Below are positions 50,034 to 62,572 of a stretch of DNA of 64,000 nt, piece after piece. A program made the translations under genes and the position numbers. The notes under the pieces were generated by a model, which searched no databases, was not told the origin of the DNA, and saw only the letters and a list, made by a program, of their open reading frames with translations. How positions within the stretch are numbered: the first letter of the stretch is position 1; each line of letters opens with the position of its first letter. The stretch covers positions 558,001 to 622,000 of the forward strand of contig NZ_JAPDOK010000002.1 in assembly GCF_026013415.1 (NCBI RefSeq). The letters are read 5' to 3'. The DNA comes from Sphingomonas caeni (GTDB lineage Bacteria; Pseudomonadota; Alphaproteobacteria; Sphingomonadales; Sphingomonadaceae).

Positions 50034-52703
50034 CTAGCCGCTGTTCCTCAGCGCCGTCGCGATCGCGTTGATCGAGAGGAGGATGCCCTCGCCGATGCGG
50101 GGATCGGCCTCGCCCGCGCGGTGGCGCTTGATCAGTTCGATCTGGAGCAGGTTGAGCGGCTCGATATAGGGGAGCCGGAGGCGGACCGAGGCCTCCAGCG
50201 CGGGGTGCTTTTCGAGCAGCCGCGTCTGGCGGGTGATCTGGAGCAGGCCGTCATGGGTGCTTTGCCAGCCGCTCCGGACACGGCCAAAGATCGCGTCGCG
50301 GAGTTCGGCGTCCTCGACCAAGGCGGCATAGCAAGCGGCGACGCCCATGTCGGACTTGGCGAGCACCATCTCCATGTTCGCGAGCGCCGAGGCGAAGAGC
50401 GGCCAGCCCTCGGCCATTTCGCGCAAGAGTCCCTTGTCCCCGAAGCCTTCGAGCGCGGCGCCGACGCCGTACCAGCCGGGCAGCATGATCCGCGCCTGCG
50501 CCCAGCTGAACACCCAGGGGATCGCGCGCAGATCCTCGATCGCGTCCGATTTCTTGCGGCTCGCCGGGCGCGAGCCGATCTTGAGCCCGGCGATCTCGGC
50601 GATCGGGGTGGCCTGGCGGAAGAAGCTGCGGAAGCCCTCGGTCTCGTAGACCAGGCCGCGATAGGCCTTGAAGGCGGTGTCCGAGAGCTGGTCCATCGCC
50701 GCGGCGAAGCGCTCGGCATCCGCATGCGCGACCCTGGGGGGTTCGAGGCTGGCGAGGAGCGTGGCCGAGGCCATCGCCTCGAGATTGGTCATCGCGCTTT
50801 CGCGCGTGCCATATTTGGCGGCGATCACCTCGCCCTGTTCGGTGATGCGGATGCGGCCCTGGACGGTGCCCGGCGGCTGGGCGAGGATCGCCGAGAAGCT
50901 CGACCCGCCGCCGCGCCCGACCGCGCCGCCGCGGCCATGGAAGAGCTGCATCGCAACGCCCGCCTTTTCGAACACCGGCGCGAGCGCGGTCGATCCGCGG
51001 CTCAATTGCCAGGTCGAGGTGAGATAGCCGCCATCCTTGTTCGAGTCCGAATAGCCGATCATCACTTCCTGATGCCCGCGCGCCTTGGCGATCGCCGAAA
51101 CCTCGGGAAGGGCGAGCCATGCTTCCATGATGCCCGGTGCCGATTCGAGATCGCCGATCGTCTCGAACAGCGGGATCGCCATGATGTGCGCCTGGGGCCG
51201 CTCGCCGGGGATATAGAGGCCGGCTTCCTTGAGCAGGATATGGACCTCGAGCAGGTCCGACACCGATTGCGCCATCGAGACGATGTAATGGGCGATGCAG
51301 CCGCGGCCATATTTGGCGTGGGAAGCGGCGGCCTCGCGGACGATGGCGAGTTCGGAGGCGGTTTCGTCGCTATAGGCCGCATAGGGGCTGGTGAGCGGGC
51401 GGGGGCTTTCGAGCTCGCGGCGGAGCAGGGCGACGCGCTCGCCTTCGGAGAGCTTGAGATAATTTTCGGTGACGCCTGCCGCGGACAGCAGCTCGGCGAC
51501 GACGCGCTCATGGACCGCGCTGTTCTGGCGCATGTCGAGCGTGGCGAGATGGAAGCCGAAGCTCTCGACCGCGCGGATCAGCCGCCCGAGCGCGCCGCCG
51601 CTGGAGAGCGGGCCCTGGCTGCCCAGCGCGCGGGCGATGGCGGCGAGTTCCTCGCGGAGTTCGGCGGGGGTCTCGTAGGGCGGTGCGGCGATCGGCGCGG
51701 GGCGCGGCGGCGCCTTGCCGGTGAGCTTGAGATGCGTGGCGGAGAGGCGCGCATAGATGCCCGAAAGCGCGCGGCGATAGGGCTCGTCCTGGCGGCTGAC
51801 GGCGGTGTCGTGGCTGGCCTCGGCGAGCGCCAGCACCGCGGGATCGACATCGCTGTGCTCGGTCGAGATCGACAGCTCGGCGCCGAGCGCATGGACCTGC
51901 TGGAGATAATGGACGAGCACCGTTTCCGAGGCGCGGGCGAGCGCGAGGCGCATCGACTGGGCGTCGACGAAGGGATTGCCGTCGCGGTCGCCGCCGATCC
52001 AGGACCCCGCGCGCAGGAAGCTGGGGCTCCGCGCCCCGAGCGCCCGGTCCCAGCGGGCGTGCAGCGCGGGGATGACGGGGAGGAACACGTCGCGCAGATA
52101 GGAGAGCGCGGTCTCGACCTCGTCGGCGACGCCGAGCTTGTCGCGCCGCAGCACGCGCGTCTGCCACAGCAGGGCGATCTGGCGGAGGATCGCCTCCTCG
52201 ATGCGGTCGCCGTCGGGGGTTTCCTGAAGACCCATGTCGCGCAGCGCCATCAGCTCGGCGATGCGGTTCTTGTGGTCGATCATCGACTTGCGGCGGACTT
52301 CGGTCGGGTGCGCGGTGAGGACGGGGACGATGAGCGCATGATCGAGCAGCGCCGTCACCGCATCGTGCCCGATCCCTTCGGCCTCGAGCCGCTCGAGCGC
52401 GGAGGTGACATCGGCATGCGGCTCGGCGGCGACGCCCTGGCGGTCCTCGGCGAGGTTTGCGAGCATCGAAAAGAGCATGAAGCCGCGGGTGAAATCGAGC
52501 GTCTCGTCGAGGGTGAGGCGTTCGAGTCCGGGGTCGGTCGCGTCGGCGCCGGCGACGCCGCGATGGCGGTCGACCGAGGTGGCGCGGATATATTCGATCC
52601 GCTTGTACAGGCCCTCGCCGCCATAGCCGCGGATCACGTCGCCGAGCAGCCGCCCGAGGAAGCGGATGTCGGGATTGTTCGCGATCGGGGGCGCGGCAGC
52701 CAT
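50034..52703 (-). CDS. ppc: phosphoenolpyruvate carboxylase
   Basis: An enzyme of about 889 residues that carboxylates PEP to oxaloacetate. Catalytic motifs: VLTAHPTEVRRKSM (His), MIGYSDSNKDGGYLTSTW, and LFHGRGGAVGRGGG. The C terminus (NAIATALRNSG) is the expected end. Two starts are possible: ATG 52703 (MAAAPPIANNPDIRFLG) and ATG 52742, 13 codons upstream; neither has a good Shine-Dalgarno. I prefer 52703 because TTGCTGCACTGCAA and a TTGACC lie in the extra part and look regulatory. It is monocistronic. Confidence 0.96.
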   Translation of the reverse strand: MAAAPPIANNPDIRFLGRLLGDVIRGYGGEGLYKRIEYIRATSVDRHRGVAGADATDPGLERLTLDETLDFTRGFMLFSMLANLAEDRQGVAAEPHADVTSALERLEAEGIGHDAVTALLDHALIVPVLTAHPTEVRRKSMIDHKNRIAELMALRDMGLQETPDGDRIEEAILRQIALLWQTRVLRRDKLGVADEVETALSYLRDVFLPVIPALHARWDRALGARSPSFLRAGSWIGGDRDGNPFVDAQSMRLALARASETVLVHYLQQVHALGAELSISTEHSDVDPAVLALAEASHDTAVSRQDEPYRRALSGIYARLSATHLKLTGKAPPRPAPIAAPPYETPAELREELAAIARALGSQGPLSSGGALGRLIRAVESFGFHLATLDMRQNSAVHERVVAELLSAAGVTENYLKLSEGERVALLRRELESPRPLTSPYAAYSDETASELAIVREAAASHAKYGRGCIAHYIVSMAQSVSDLLEVHILLKEAGLYIPGERPQAHIMAIPLFETIGDLESAPGIMEAWLALPEVSAIAKARGHQEVMIGYSDSNKDGGYLTSTWQLSRGSTALAPVFEKAGVAMQLFHGRGGAVGRGGGSSFSAILAQPPGTVQGRIRITEQGEVIAAKYGTRESAMTNLEAMASATLLASLEPPRVAHADAERFAAAMDQLSDTAFKAYRGLVYETEGFRSFFRQATPIAEIAGLKIGSRPASRKKSDAIEDLRAIPWVFSWAQARIMLPGWYGVGAALEGFGDKGLLREMAEGWPLFASALANMEMVLAKSDMGVAACYAALVEDAELRDAIFGRVRSGWQSTHDGLLQITRQTRLLEKHPALEASVRLRLPYIEPLNLLQIELIKRHRAGEADPRIGEGILLSINAIATALRNSG

Positions 52704-52822
52704 GGGTTGTTGCTGCACTGCAATAAAGTCGGGGTCAACCATCGGAGACAGGATTCCCGGACAAGGAATTCTGTTCCCGGCGAAAGGGTGGAATTCAGAG
52801 CCCGATCCGCCTCCCCTGAATC

Positions 52823-52902
52823 GTCATCCCGGCGAAAGCCGGGACCCAGAGCCAAGCAGGATGGCGCCCGTGGCCCTGGGTCCCGGCTTTCGCCGGGATG
52901 AC
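52823..52902. repeat. intergenic inverted repeat, family B copy 4
   Basis: Arms begin GTCATCCCGGCGAAAGCCGG plus GACCCA and are perfectly complementary at the right end. It separates ppc from the upstream L,D-transpeptidase gene on the same strand. Confidence 0.92.
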
Positions 52903-52931
52903 GCAGGTGGTTCAGCCTTGCCGGATCAAAT

Positions 52932-53951
52932 TCAGCGCCCCGAGGTCACGCTCGCATCGCCCATCCAGCCCGGGACCTCGGCTTCGGGCTCGAGCACCGC
53001 GAGCTGCTCGCGCGGGGCGGAGAAGGCGCCGAGCGAATCGGGGATGACGACCAGGGTCGTCCCCGGGCCGATCACGGTGGCGAGCGCCTGCTGGAACAGG
53101 TCGCCCCGCTGCTGGAAACGGTTGCCCCCGTCGGCATCCGGCACCTCCGCCATGGCGGGCTGGCCCGGGAGCGGCACCTTGCGCCAGCGATACTCGCCGC
53201 CGACCACGCCCTGCAGCACATAGGCCTGGACGCGATCGACCACGCCGTCGAACTGGACCGGCGCCGAGCCGATCTCGACCCCGTTGCGCAGCACGATCAT
53301 CCGCCGGTCCGCGGCGCTGACCACGATCGAGACCGGCCCCGTGGGCGAGAGTTCCGGACGCCACATCGTCGGCGCCTGGGAGCCGGGCCGGTAGCCCGCA
53401 TTCACCGTCTGCGGGGTCGGGGCGAGCCGGAGCTGCGCGGGCTGGTTGAGGACGATCACGGTCATGCCGAGATCGGTCTCGCCGAACAGCAGGGGCGCGA
53501 AATCGTGCGGCAGGCGGATGCAGCCATGCGAGGCGGGATAGCCGGGCAGATTGCCGCCATGCATCGCGATGCCCGACCAGGTCAGCCGCTGCATATAGGG
53601 CATCGGCGCGTTCGAATATTTGCTCGAACGGTGGTGCACCGCCTTTTGCAGTACGGTGAAGACGCCCTGTGGGGTGCGGTGGCCGGGGCGGCCGGTGGAG
53701 ACCGTCGAGACGCCGATCGGGACGCCGTTGCGATAGGCGACGAGCCGCTGGGTGGCGATGTTGACGATCACCAGCATCGGGCCCTGGGGCGCGATTTCGG
53801 GCACCCAGATATATTGGCCGGGCTGGAGCTTCTCGACCGCCTGCATCACCCCGCCCGAATCGAGCGGCTGGCGCTGGGCGGCGCCCGCGGTGGCGAGCAG
53901 GGCTGCGCCGAGGGTCAATCCCAGAGCCCGCACGCGCTTCGATCTCAGCAT
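52932..53951 (-). CDS. L,D-transpeptidase (YkuD domain)
   Basis: A 339-residue exported protein. The signal peptide (MLRSKRVRALGLTLGAALLATAGAAQ) precedes a YkuD catalytic domain at about 55-165, with the motif HGGNLPGYPASHGCIRLP (His, Gly, Cys). It should form 3-3 cross-links or attach proteins to peptidoglycan. The C-terminal half (about 190-339) is of unknown fold and repeats some YkuD-like strands (VSIVVSAADRRMIVLRNGVE resembling LVIVNIATQRLVAYRNGVP), suggesting an internal duplication of the N-terminal part. Confidence 0.88.
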   Translation of the reverse strand: MLRSKRVRALGLTLGAALLATAGAAQRQPLDSGGVMQAVEKLQPGQYIWVPEIAPQGPMLVIVNIATQRLVAYRNGVPIGVSTVSTGRPGHRTPQGVFTVLQKAVHHRSSKYSNAPMPYMQRLTWSGIAMHGGNLPGYPASHGCIRLPHDFAPLLFGETDLGMTVIVLNQPAQLRLAPTPQTVNAGYRPGSQAPTMWRPELSPTGPVSIVVSAADRRMIVLRNGVEIGSAPVQFDGVVDRVQAYVLQGVVGGEYRWRKVPLPGQPAMAEVPDADGGNRFQQRGDLFQQALATVIGPGTTLVVIPDSLGAFSAPREQLAVLEPEAEVPGWMGDASVTSGR

Positions 53952-54025
53952 GGAATCACCCCCGTGACGTCATGCCATCATGCATGAGGGCGGGCGGGGG
54001 AGTCGAGGGCGTAACGAGTGGACGG

Positions 54026-54460
54026 TCAGTCGAACCAGGTCCCGGCTTCGGACTCAAAGGCGAAGCCGCCGATCATCCAGCCGCGATCGAGCTTCATATA
54101 GATGAAGCGCCAGCGCATCACGGTGTTCTTGTGCAGGACGATATAGGTATCGCGGCGAACCATCGTTCCCAGGCTCTCGGTCTTGACCCGCTCCCAGCGC
54201 ACCACTGGTCCGGACTCGGTGATCATCGCCTGGATCTGCCGCCGGATGCCGTCCAGCCGCGCCGCCAGATCGGGGGAGGTGGATGGGGACGCATCCACAA
54301 TCGCCTTGACCGCGTCTTCGACATTGCCCTGCTTCAGCGGTTCGAAGATGTGGTTCGCGATCGGTTCGGGATCGGCCAGCGCCGCCGGCGCGGTTTGCGC
54401 GTGCGCCGTGATCGCCGGAAGCCCGGCGGCCAGCAGCGCCGCCACGATCAATGCCCGCAT
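54026..54460 (-). CDS. exported protein of unknown function, downstream of gyrB
   Basis: The protein has 144 residues with a signal peptide (MRALIVAALLAAGLPAITAHAQ). The mature part is a small alpha/beta domain (NHIFEPLKQGNVEDAVKAIV, then IYMKLDRGWMIGGFAFESE). The start ATG at 54460 lies 5 nt after a GGAGG; ATG 54463 is adjacent. It follows gyrB within 20 nt and is probably cotranscribed. No family recognised. Confidence 0.7.
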   Translation of the reverse strand: MRALIVAALLAAGLPAITAHAQTAPAALADPEPIANHIFEPLKQGNVEDAVKAIVDASPSTSPDLAARLDGIRRQIQAMITESGPVVRWERVKTESLGTMVRRDTYIVLHKNTVMRWRFIYMKLDRGWMIGGFAFESEAGTWFD

Positions 54461-54477
54461 CATTCCCTCCCGATTCG

Positions 54478-57876
<3,399 letters not shown>

Positions 57877-57893
57877 CAGCAGGCGAGCGGTCC

Positions 57894-58211
57894 CTAGAAA
57901 TCCAACTTGAAGCTGATCATCGCGCGGGGGCCGTCGGAGAAGGGATTGCTGCCCTCCTCGGCATGCACGCTCACCGATTTATTGGGCGAGAGCCGCCGTG
58001 CCGCAGGGCGGAAGACGGGCTCGCTCGGCCATTCGGGAAGCGCTTCGACCCGCTGCGATTCGAGGCCGCTGCCGCACACGAGGATATCGGCATCGGCATC
58101 GGGGCGGCACTGGGCCGCGCGCCGGCGGGTGAGCGTGGTGCGCGGCGCGGCGGGCTCGTCGCCGGGCGGTCCGGTCAGGTCCTGGGCCAGCAACAGCAGA
58201 ACGGTCAGCAT
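57894..58211 (-). CDS. small exported protein with ILVCG motif, unknown function
   Basis: The protein has 105 residues. The short hydrophobic start (MLTVLLLLAQDLTG) and the motif AAQCRPDADADILVCGSG resemble the protein at 41799-42152 (CERPSGDEDTIVVCGARE). It ends in GPRAMISFKLDF. It lies 89 bp after recF on the same strand. Confidence 0.6.
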   Translation of the reverse strand: MLTVLLLLAQDLTGPPGDEPAAPRTTLTRRRAAQCRPDADADILVCGSGLESQRVEALPEWPSEPVFRPAARRLSPNKSVSVHAEEGSNPFSDGPRAMISFKLDF

Positions 58212-58300
58212 GCGCGCCCTCCCTCTCCGGCAGGGCTATCCGCGCATTGTGGCGCGTGCGCGGCGCGAGCGTGACGACACTTCACGCCTGCAGTGAGACG

Positions 58301-59386
58301 TCAGCCGATCCTGCCGTCCGCCACGCCGTAGCGCGTAGCGTCGGCGGACACCGCCGTGAACAGTTCGGGTTCGGTTCCCGTCATCCACACCTGCCCCCCA
58401 CCCGCGAGCCGCTCGAACAGGGCGGCGCGGCGGCTGGGGTCGAGATGCGCGGCGACCTCGTCGAGCAGCAGGATCGGTGCGCGGCCGGTGCGCTCGGCGA
58501 CCAGCTCGGCATGGCCGAGGACGAGGCCGAGCAGCAGCGCCTTCTGCTCGCCGGTCGAGCAGAGATGCGCTGCCTGACCCTTGCCCAGGTGCGTGACGAT
58601 CAGGTCGGCGCGGTGCGGGCCCGCGAGAGTGCGGCCCGCCGCGGCGTCGCGCCGGCGGCCGTCGGCGAGTTCGCGCTGGAGCGTCCCGGCATCGCCCTCC
58701 CAGCCTTCGAGCGCGAGCCCGGCGCGCGCGAACGGGCCTTCCGCCTGCGCCGCCAGCCTTTCGCCGAGCGCCGCGACGGTGGTGCGCCGCGCCGTCTCGA
58801 TCGCGGCGCCATGCTCGGCCATCCGCGCTTCGAGCGCCGCGAGCCAGCCGGCATCGGGCACGCCCCCATTGCTGTTGGCGTCCGCAAGGATCCGGTTGCG
58901 CTGGCGCATCGCCGCTTCGTAGCGCGCCGAATGATGGGCGTGGCCGGGCGCGAGCGCGAGCGCGAGCCGGTCGAGGAAGCGGCGCCGTTCGCCCGGCCCC
59001 TCGACGAAGAGCCGGTCCATCGCCGGGGTGAGCCACAGCACCGTCAGCCATTCGGCGAGCGCGGTCGCGGCGGCGGGGGCGCCGTTGATCCGGACGAGGC
59101 GGCGTTCGGGGGCGTCCGCCTGGGTGCCGGTGCCGATATCGACGCCCCCAAGCGCGTCAACCAGCGCGGCCGCCACGCCGAACCCGCCACTGCCGCCCTG
59201 CCGCGCCATCTCGCCCAGCGCGGCGCGGCGCAGGCCCCGGCCGGGGGCGAGCAGCGACACGGCTTCGAGGATATTGGTCTTGCCCGCGCCATTCTCGCCG
59301 GTCAGCACGACGAAGCCGGTGCCCGGGGTCAGCACCGCGTCGTGATGGTTGCGGAAGTCGGTCAGCACGAGGCGGTTAAGGGCCAT
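58301..59386 (-). CDS. recF: DNA replication and repair protein RecF
   Basis: A 361-residue SMC-like ATPase that loads RecA at gaps. The N terminus ([19 protein letters not shown]) is followed by Walker [25 protein letters not shown]. The signature is [19 protein letters not shown], and Walker B is [14 protein letters not shown]. Gene order dnaN-recF-gyrB on this strand matches the conserved replication cluster, although other genes are inserted here. Confidence 0.96.
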   Translation of the reverse strand: MALNRLVLTDFRNHHDAVLTPGTGFVVLTGENGAGKTNILEAVSLLAPGRGLRRAALGEMARQGGSGGFGVAAALVDALGGVDIGTGTQADAPERRLVRINGAPAAATALAEWLTVLWLTPAMDRLFVEGPGERRRFLDRLALALAPGHAHHSARYEAAMRQRNRILADANSNGGVPDAGWLAALEARMAEHGAAIETARRTTVAALGERLAAQAEGPFARAGLALEGWEGDAGTLQRELADGRRRDAAAGRTLAGPHRADLIVTHLGKGQAAHLCSTGEQKALLLGLVLGHAELVAERTGRAPILLLDEVAAHLDPSRRAALFERLAGGGQVWMTGTEPELFTAVSADATRYGVADGRIG

Positions 59387-59474
59387 ATCGCGGCTCTAGC
59401 GCAGCCCCTTGTCCACGGCCACCGCTTCGCCGATGATCGCGCCCAGGATGCTTTGGGGGGCCGGAGGATTCGCG

Positions 59475-60194
59475 ATGCGTCTTAAGCTGTTGTTCGCCGC
59501 GCTGCTGGCGCTGCTGCCCGTCCCGGCGCTTGCCGATGTCACGGCACACTATGTCGCCGGGCCCAAGGACCCGCTGGTGATCGAGGTCGCTGACGGCGGC
59601 AATGCCCGCTTCAGCATCGGCGACAAGTTCGCGGTCATCCGCCGCGACGGCGTCGATTATGTGCTGGTGGCCAACGCCACCGGCGGCTTCAGCATCGCGA
59701 AGCTGGCCGATGTGCTTGAGCTGATTTCGGGGCAAATGAAGAGCGGGGGTATCGACGTGTCGGTGAAACCGCAGCTCTTCGAGCTCAGCGCGGGCGGCGA
59801 GGAGAGCGTCGCGGGCTATTCGGGCATGGTGTGGACGCTCGCGCAGAAGCCCTCGGCACCGGGCAAGGGCCCCGGCGACCCGATCGATGTCGTGATCAGC
59901 GCCGACCCCGCGCTGGCGCCGGTCGGCACGGTGTTCCACCATCTGATCGACGTGATGAACCCGATATTCCGACTGGTGGTGGGCGATACCGGCAATCTGG
60001 GGAGGTTGCTGGGCGAGCTGACCGCCAAGGGAACGCCGCTGCGCGTCGGGCCGATCCTTGCGCTCGATTCGGTCAGCAATGCCGAAATCGGCGCCGAGCG
60101 CTTCGAGCTGCCGGGAACCGTGCTCGAGCCGATGGAGTTCCTCGCGGCGGTCAGCCCCGCGCAAAGCGGCGCCGGGATGCCGCCGCTGCCATGA
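59475..60194 (+). CDS. exported protein, unknown function (tandem paralogue 1)
   Basis: The protein has 239 residues with a signal peptide (MRLKLLFAALLALLPVPALA). The mature part starts DVTAHYVAGPKDPLVIEVAD and contains RRDGVDYVLVANATGGFSIAKLADVL and SVAGYSGMVWTLAQKP. The same blocks occur in the next gene. A GGAGG site lies 7 nt before the ATG. It may act in the periplasm. The stop overlaps the next ATG. Confidence 0.75.
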   Translation: MRLKLLFAALLALLPVPALADVTAHYVAGPKDPLVIEVADGGNARFSIGDKFAVIRRDGVDYVLVANATGGFSIAKLADVLELISGQMKSGGIDVSVKPQLFELSAGGEESVAGYSGMVWTLAQKPSAPGKGPGDPIDVVISADPALAPVGTVFHHLIDVMNPIFRLVVGDTGNLGRLLGELTAKGTPLRVGPILALDSVSNAEIGAERFELPGTVLEPMEFLAAVSPAQSGAGMPPLP

Positions 60195-60910
60195 GGGCGC
60201 TCCGCTTCCTGCTGCCGCTGGCGGCGGCCCTGCTCCCCGCACCCGCGCTGGCGGACGTGACCGCACGCTACGGCATCGGCTCGTCGATGCTCACCATCGA
60301 GGCCGATGACGGCGGCGACTGGCGGTTCCAGGTCAGTGGAAAGACGCCGATCCTGATCCTGCGCCACGACGGGATCGACTATGTCGTCCTGACCGATTCC
60401 ACGGACAAGGTGAGCGTGACGCGGCTCGACGCGGTGCTCGCCGTCTTCTTCGGCAAGGTGCCGCCTCCGCCTGAAGGGCAGGCCTTCAAGCTTGAGGCCG
60501 GGCCGACCGATCGCGTCGCGGGCTATTCGGGCACGGCTTGGCGCTTCGGGCCCGAGGGCGAGCCGCCGATCGAATTGCTGATGAGCGCCGACCCCGTGCT
60601 GACCCCGATCGGCGACGTGTTCCGCCATCTCGCCGGGATGGGCGTGGACGGGCTGGTGCCGTTGCTCAAGGCCGATGCCAATGTCGCCGATCTGATCCGC
60701 GCCTTGTTCGCCAAGGGCACCCCGCTTCGGCTCCGGCCCCCGGAGACGGACCGCGACCGCTTCCTCATCGAACTCGCTTCGGTGAGCACCGCCGAAATCG
60801 ATCCGGCGCGCTTCGTGCTGCCCGGACCGGAAATCTCCGCGGAGCAATTCTTCGACGCGCTCCGGAAAGGCAACGAGTCGAATCCGCCGCCGACGATCAC
60901 GGTGAACTGA
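60191..60910 (+). CDS. exported protein, unknown function (tandem paralogue 2)
   Basis: The protein has 239 residues, the same length as its upstream neighbour. Signal peptide MRALRFLLPLAAALLPAPALA, then DVTARYGIGSSMLTIEADDGG, RHDGIDYVVLTDSTDKVSVTRLDAVL, RVAGYSGTAWRFGPEG and LSADP-like MSADPVLTPIGDVFRHLAGM match block by block. Sequence identity looks moderate, so the duplication is old. It overlaps the upstream gene by ATGA and converges on a Coq4-like gene. Confidence 0.75.
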   Translation: MRALRFLLPLAAALLPAPALADVTARYGIGSSMLTIEADDGGDWRFQVSGKTPILILRHDGIDYVVLTDSTDKVSVTRLDAVLAVFFGKVPPPPEGQAFKLEAGPTDRVAGYSGTAWRFGPEGEPPIELLMSADPVLTPIGDVFRHLAGMGVDGLVPLLKADANVADLIRALFAKGTPLRLRPPETDRDRFLIELASVSTAEIDPARFVLPGPEISAEQFFDALRKGNESNPPPTITVN

Positions 60911-60913
60911 GGC

Positions 60914-61675
60914 TCAGATGCCCTTGAGCCCCTGCGCCGCGAGCCGCGCCTGCGCCTTGCGGTAAAGCACCGGCTCGCCGAGCCCGAGCCGCTTGCGCGC
61001 GGCATCGAGCGGTTCGGTGAGCAGCACCTCATAATCCTCGCCGTGGAGCCAGGCGGCGCGCTTGCCGAGGCGATAGCCCTCGATCACCGCGCGCAGGAAC
61101 AGCGTCTCGCCGGTGACGCGCAGGCTCTTGAGCGCCGCGCCGAGGCCGATGAACGCCCAGCCATAGCCGCCGGTCTGTGCGAAGGAGAAGGCGACGAGGC
61201 AGGCCTCGCCCAGATGCTCGTCGGCCTTGTAGCCGGTGAGCACGTGCCAGATGTCGTGGATGTCGCGCTCGCGCCGGCCCATCCAGGCATAGGGATGCGC
61301 GACGTCGGCGCCCTGAAAGGCGCCCTCGGCCATGCTGATCTCGGCAAGCCCGTCCGCCGAATAGCCGGTCGAATCGAGAAAGCCGCGATAGGCGGCACCG
61401 ACGCTGCCGGGCTCGAAACTGTCGATCCAGTTGCGGTTGGTCAGCCGCTCGGCCAGCTCGACATGCTCATAGGCCAGCCGCCCGCCATCGGGCATGGTCA
61501 GCAGCTTGCGATAGCTGCGCTGGGTCACGTCGCCGTTGAGCGCGCGCATGATGCGGAAGACCTGGTGCGTATCGTCGCCGTTCGCGAGCAGCTTGCGCAG
61601 CGCCGAAAACGCAATGCCCCACTCCCGCTTCATCGGGATCCCGGGATTGAAGGTCGGGGCGGGTTGGGTGGCCAT
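60914..61675 (-). CDS. Coq4-family protein
   Basis: A 253-residue Coq4-like protein. The family's metal motif HD-x2-H-x(11-12)-E is present as ERDIHDIWHVLTGYKADEHLGE. In eukaryotes Coq4 organises ubiquinone synthesis and is implicated in C1 oxidative decarboxylation; bacterial homologues are presumed to act in quinone or isoprenoid pathways. The start MATQPAPTFNPGIPMKREWG at 61675 is preferred. A palindromic operator-like site lies 18-32 bp upstream. Confidence 0.85.
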   Translation of the reverse strand: MATQPAPTFNPGIPMKREWGIAFSALRKLLANGDDTHQVFRIMRALNGDVTQRSYRKLLTMPDGGRLAYEHVELAERLTNRNWIDSFEPGSVGAAYRGFLDSTGYSADGLAEISMAEGAFQGADVAHPYAWMGRRERDIHDIWHVLTGYKADEHLGEACLVAFSFAQTGGYGWAFIGLGAALKSLRVTGETLFLRAVIEGYRLGKRAAWLHGEDYEVLLTEPLDAARKRLGLGEPVLYRKAQARLAAQGLKGI

Positions 61676-61692
61676 GAACTCGGTCCGCATTA

Positions 61693-61707
61693 TTGACATC
61701 GATGTAA
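61693..61707. promoter_or_regulatory. palindrome TTGACATCGATGTAA upstream of the Coq4-like gene
   Basis: The core ACATCGATGT is a perfect palindrome, with TT/AA flanks. Such TTACATCGATGTAA-like sites are typical of TetR-type operators. It resembles CTGACATTGATGTCAG at 15654. It would overlap the promoter of the Coq4-like gene. Confidence 0.45.
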
Positions 61708-61811
61708 GTAACAGCGACTCCGCTCGGGATCAACCCCAAAAATACGGATCGGTGCCGTCTGCCTACGCCAATCTGTTGAACGACCGGTTGAGAGCTGGGT
61801 TGAGGGCTCGA

Positions 61812-62195
61812 TCAGGCGTAGACGCAGATCCAGAAGTCGGTGCCGCGCCAGCAGGCCGTGCTGGTGGTGGCGCGCCTGGCCCGGCCCCAGTTCAGCGTCG
61901 TGCCGGTGCGGGTCCGCGAGGTGACGTCGGCGACGCCGGGGCGGACGATCGTGACCAGCACCAGCACATCGTCGTCGATGATCCGCGCATTGCCCGGCCG
62001 CGCGACCGAGAAGCTGCCCCTGGCGCCGAGCGTGAAGATGCAGGGGCCCTTATAGGTCTCGCCATTGCTGTTGCCGAGTTCGCAGCGCGCCACGGGGAGC
62101 GGAGCGGCCTGCGCGGGCGCGGTCTTCTGGGCAGCCGCTGGACAAAGCTCCGCGATGCCGAGGGTTGCGGCTGCCAGGGCGATCAGGCGGGCCAT
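61812..62195 (-). CDS. small exported protein, unknown function (tandem paralogue B)
   Basis: The protein has 127 residues. Signal peptide MARLIALAAATLGIAELCPAAAQ, then VARCELGNSNGETYKGPCIF, GSFSV, and the ending NWGRARRATTSTACWRGTDFWICVYA. The ending matches that of the upstream gene (NWGPARRSRRDRACWEGRDFRVCAY), with cysteines conserved. The ATG shares its A with the upstream stop (TGATG). Function unknown. Confidence 0.7.
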   Translation of the reverse strand: MARLIALAAATLGIAELCPAAAQKTAPAQAAPLPVARCELGNSNGETYKGPCIFTLGARGSFSVARPGNARIIDDDVLVLVTIVRPGVADVTSRTRTGTTLNWGRARRATTSTACWRGTDFWICVYA

Positions 62196-62572
62196 CAGTA
62201 GGCGCAGACGCGGAAGTCCCGGCCCTCCCAACAGGCGCGGTCGCGCCGCGATCGACGCGCCGGGCCCCAGTTGCTCACGTGCCCGTCCGGCCCGGAATCG
62301 CTGACCACCGCCACGCCGCGCGCGGTGATCAGGACGAAGATCTCCCCGATCCCAAGGCCGGAGAGATCGCCCGAAGCGTAGGGAAAGGAGAGGCTGAATG
62401 AACCGCCGCGCTCCGCCTCGAACTGGCAGGGGCCGTCATATTGGATCGCATTGCGCATCCAGATGCTGCACCGCGCGGCCTTGACCGACTGCGCCGGCAC
62501 AGGTGCCGATTGCGCGGGAACCGCAGTGCCGAACATGGCAAGGCTCAGGGCGACGAAGCCCCTCACCCTCAC
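62195..62572 (-). CDS. small exported protein, unknown function (tandem paralogue A)
   Basis: The protein has 125 residues. Signal peptide MRVRGFVALSLAMFGTAVPAQS, then AARCSIWMRNAIQYDGPCQFEAERGGSFSLSF and the cysteine-containing end. It starts at a GTG (62572) that overlaps the dnaN stop by GTGA, so it is translated after dnaN. It is followed by its paralogue. The fold may be a small beta-barrel with two disulfides. Confidence 0.68.
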   Translation of the reverse strand: MRVRGFVALSLAMFGTAVPAQSAPVPAQSVKAARCSIWMRNAIQYDGPCQFEAERGGSFSLSFPYASGDLSGLGIGEIFVLITARGVAVVSDSGPDGHVSNWGPARRSRRDRACWEGRDFRVCAY

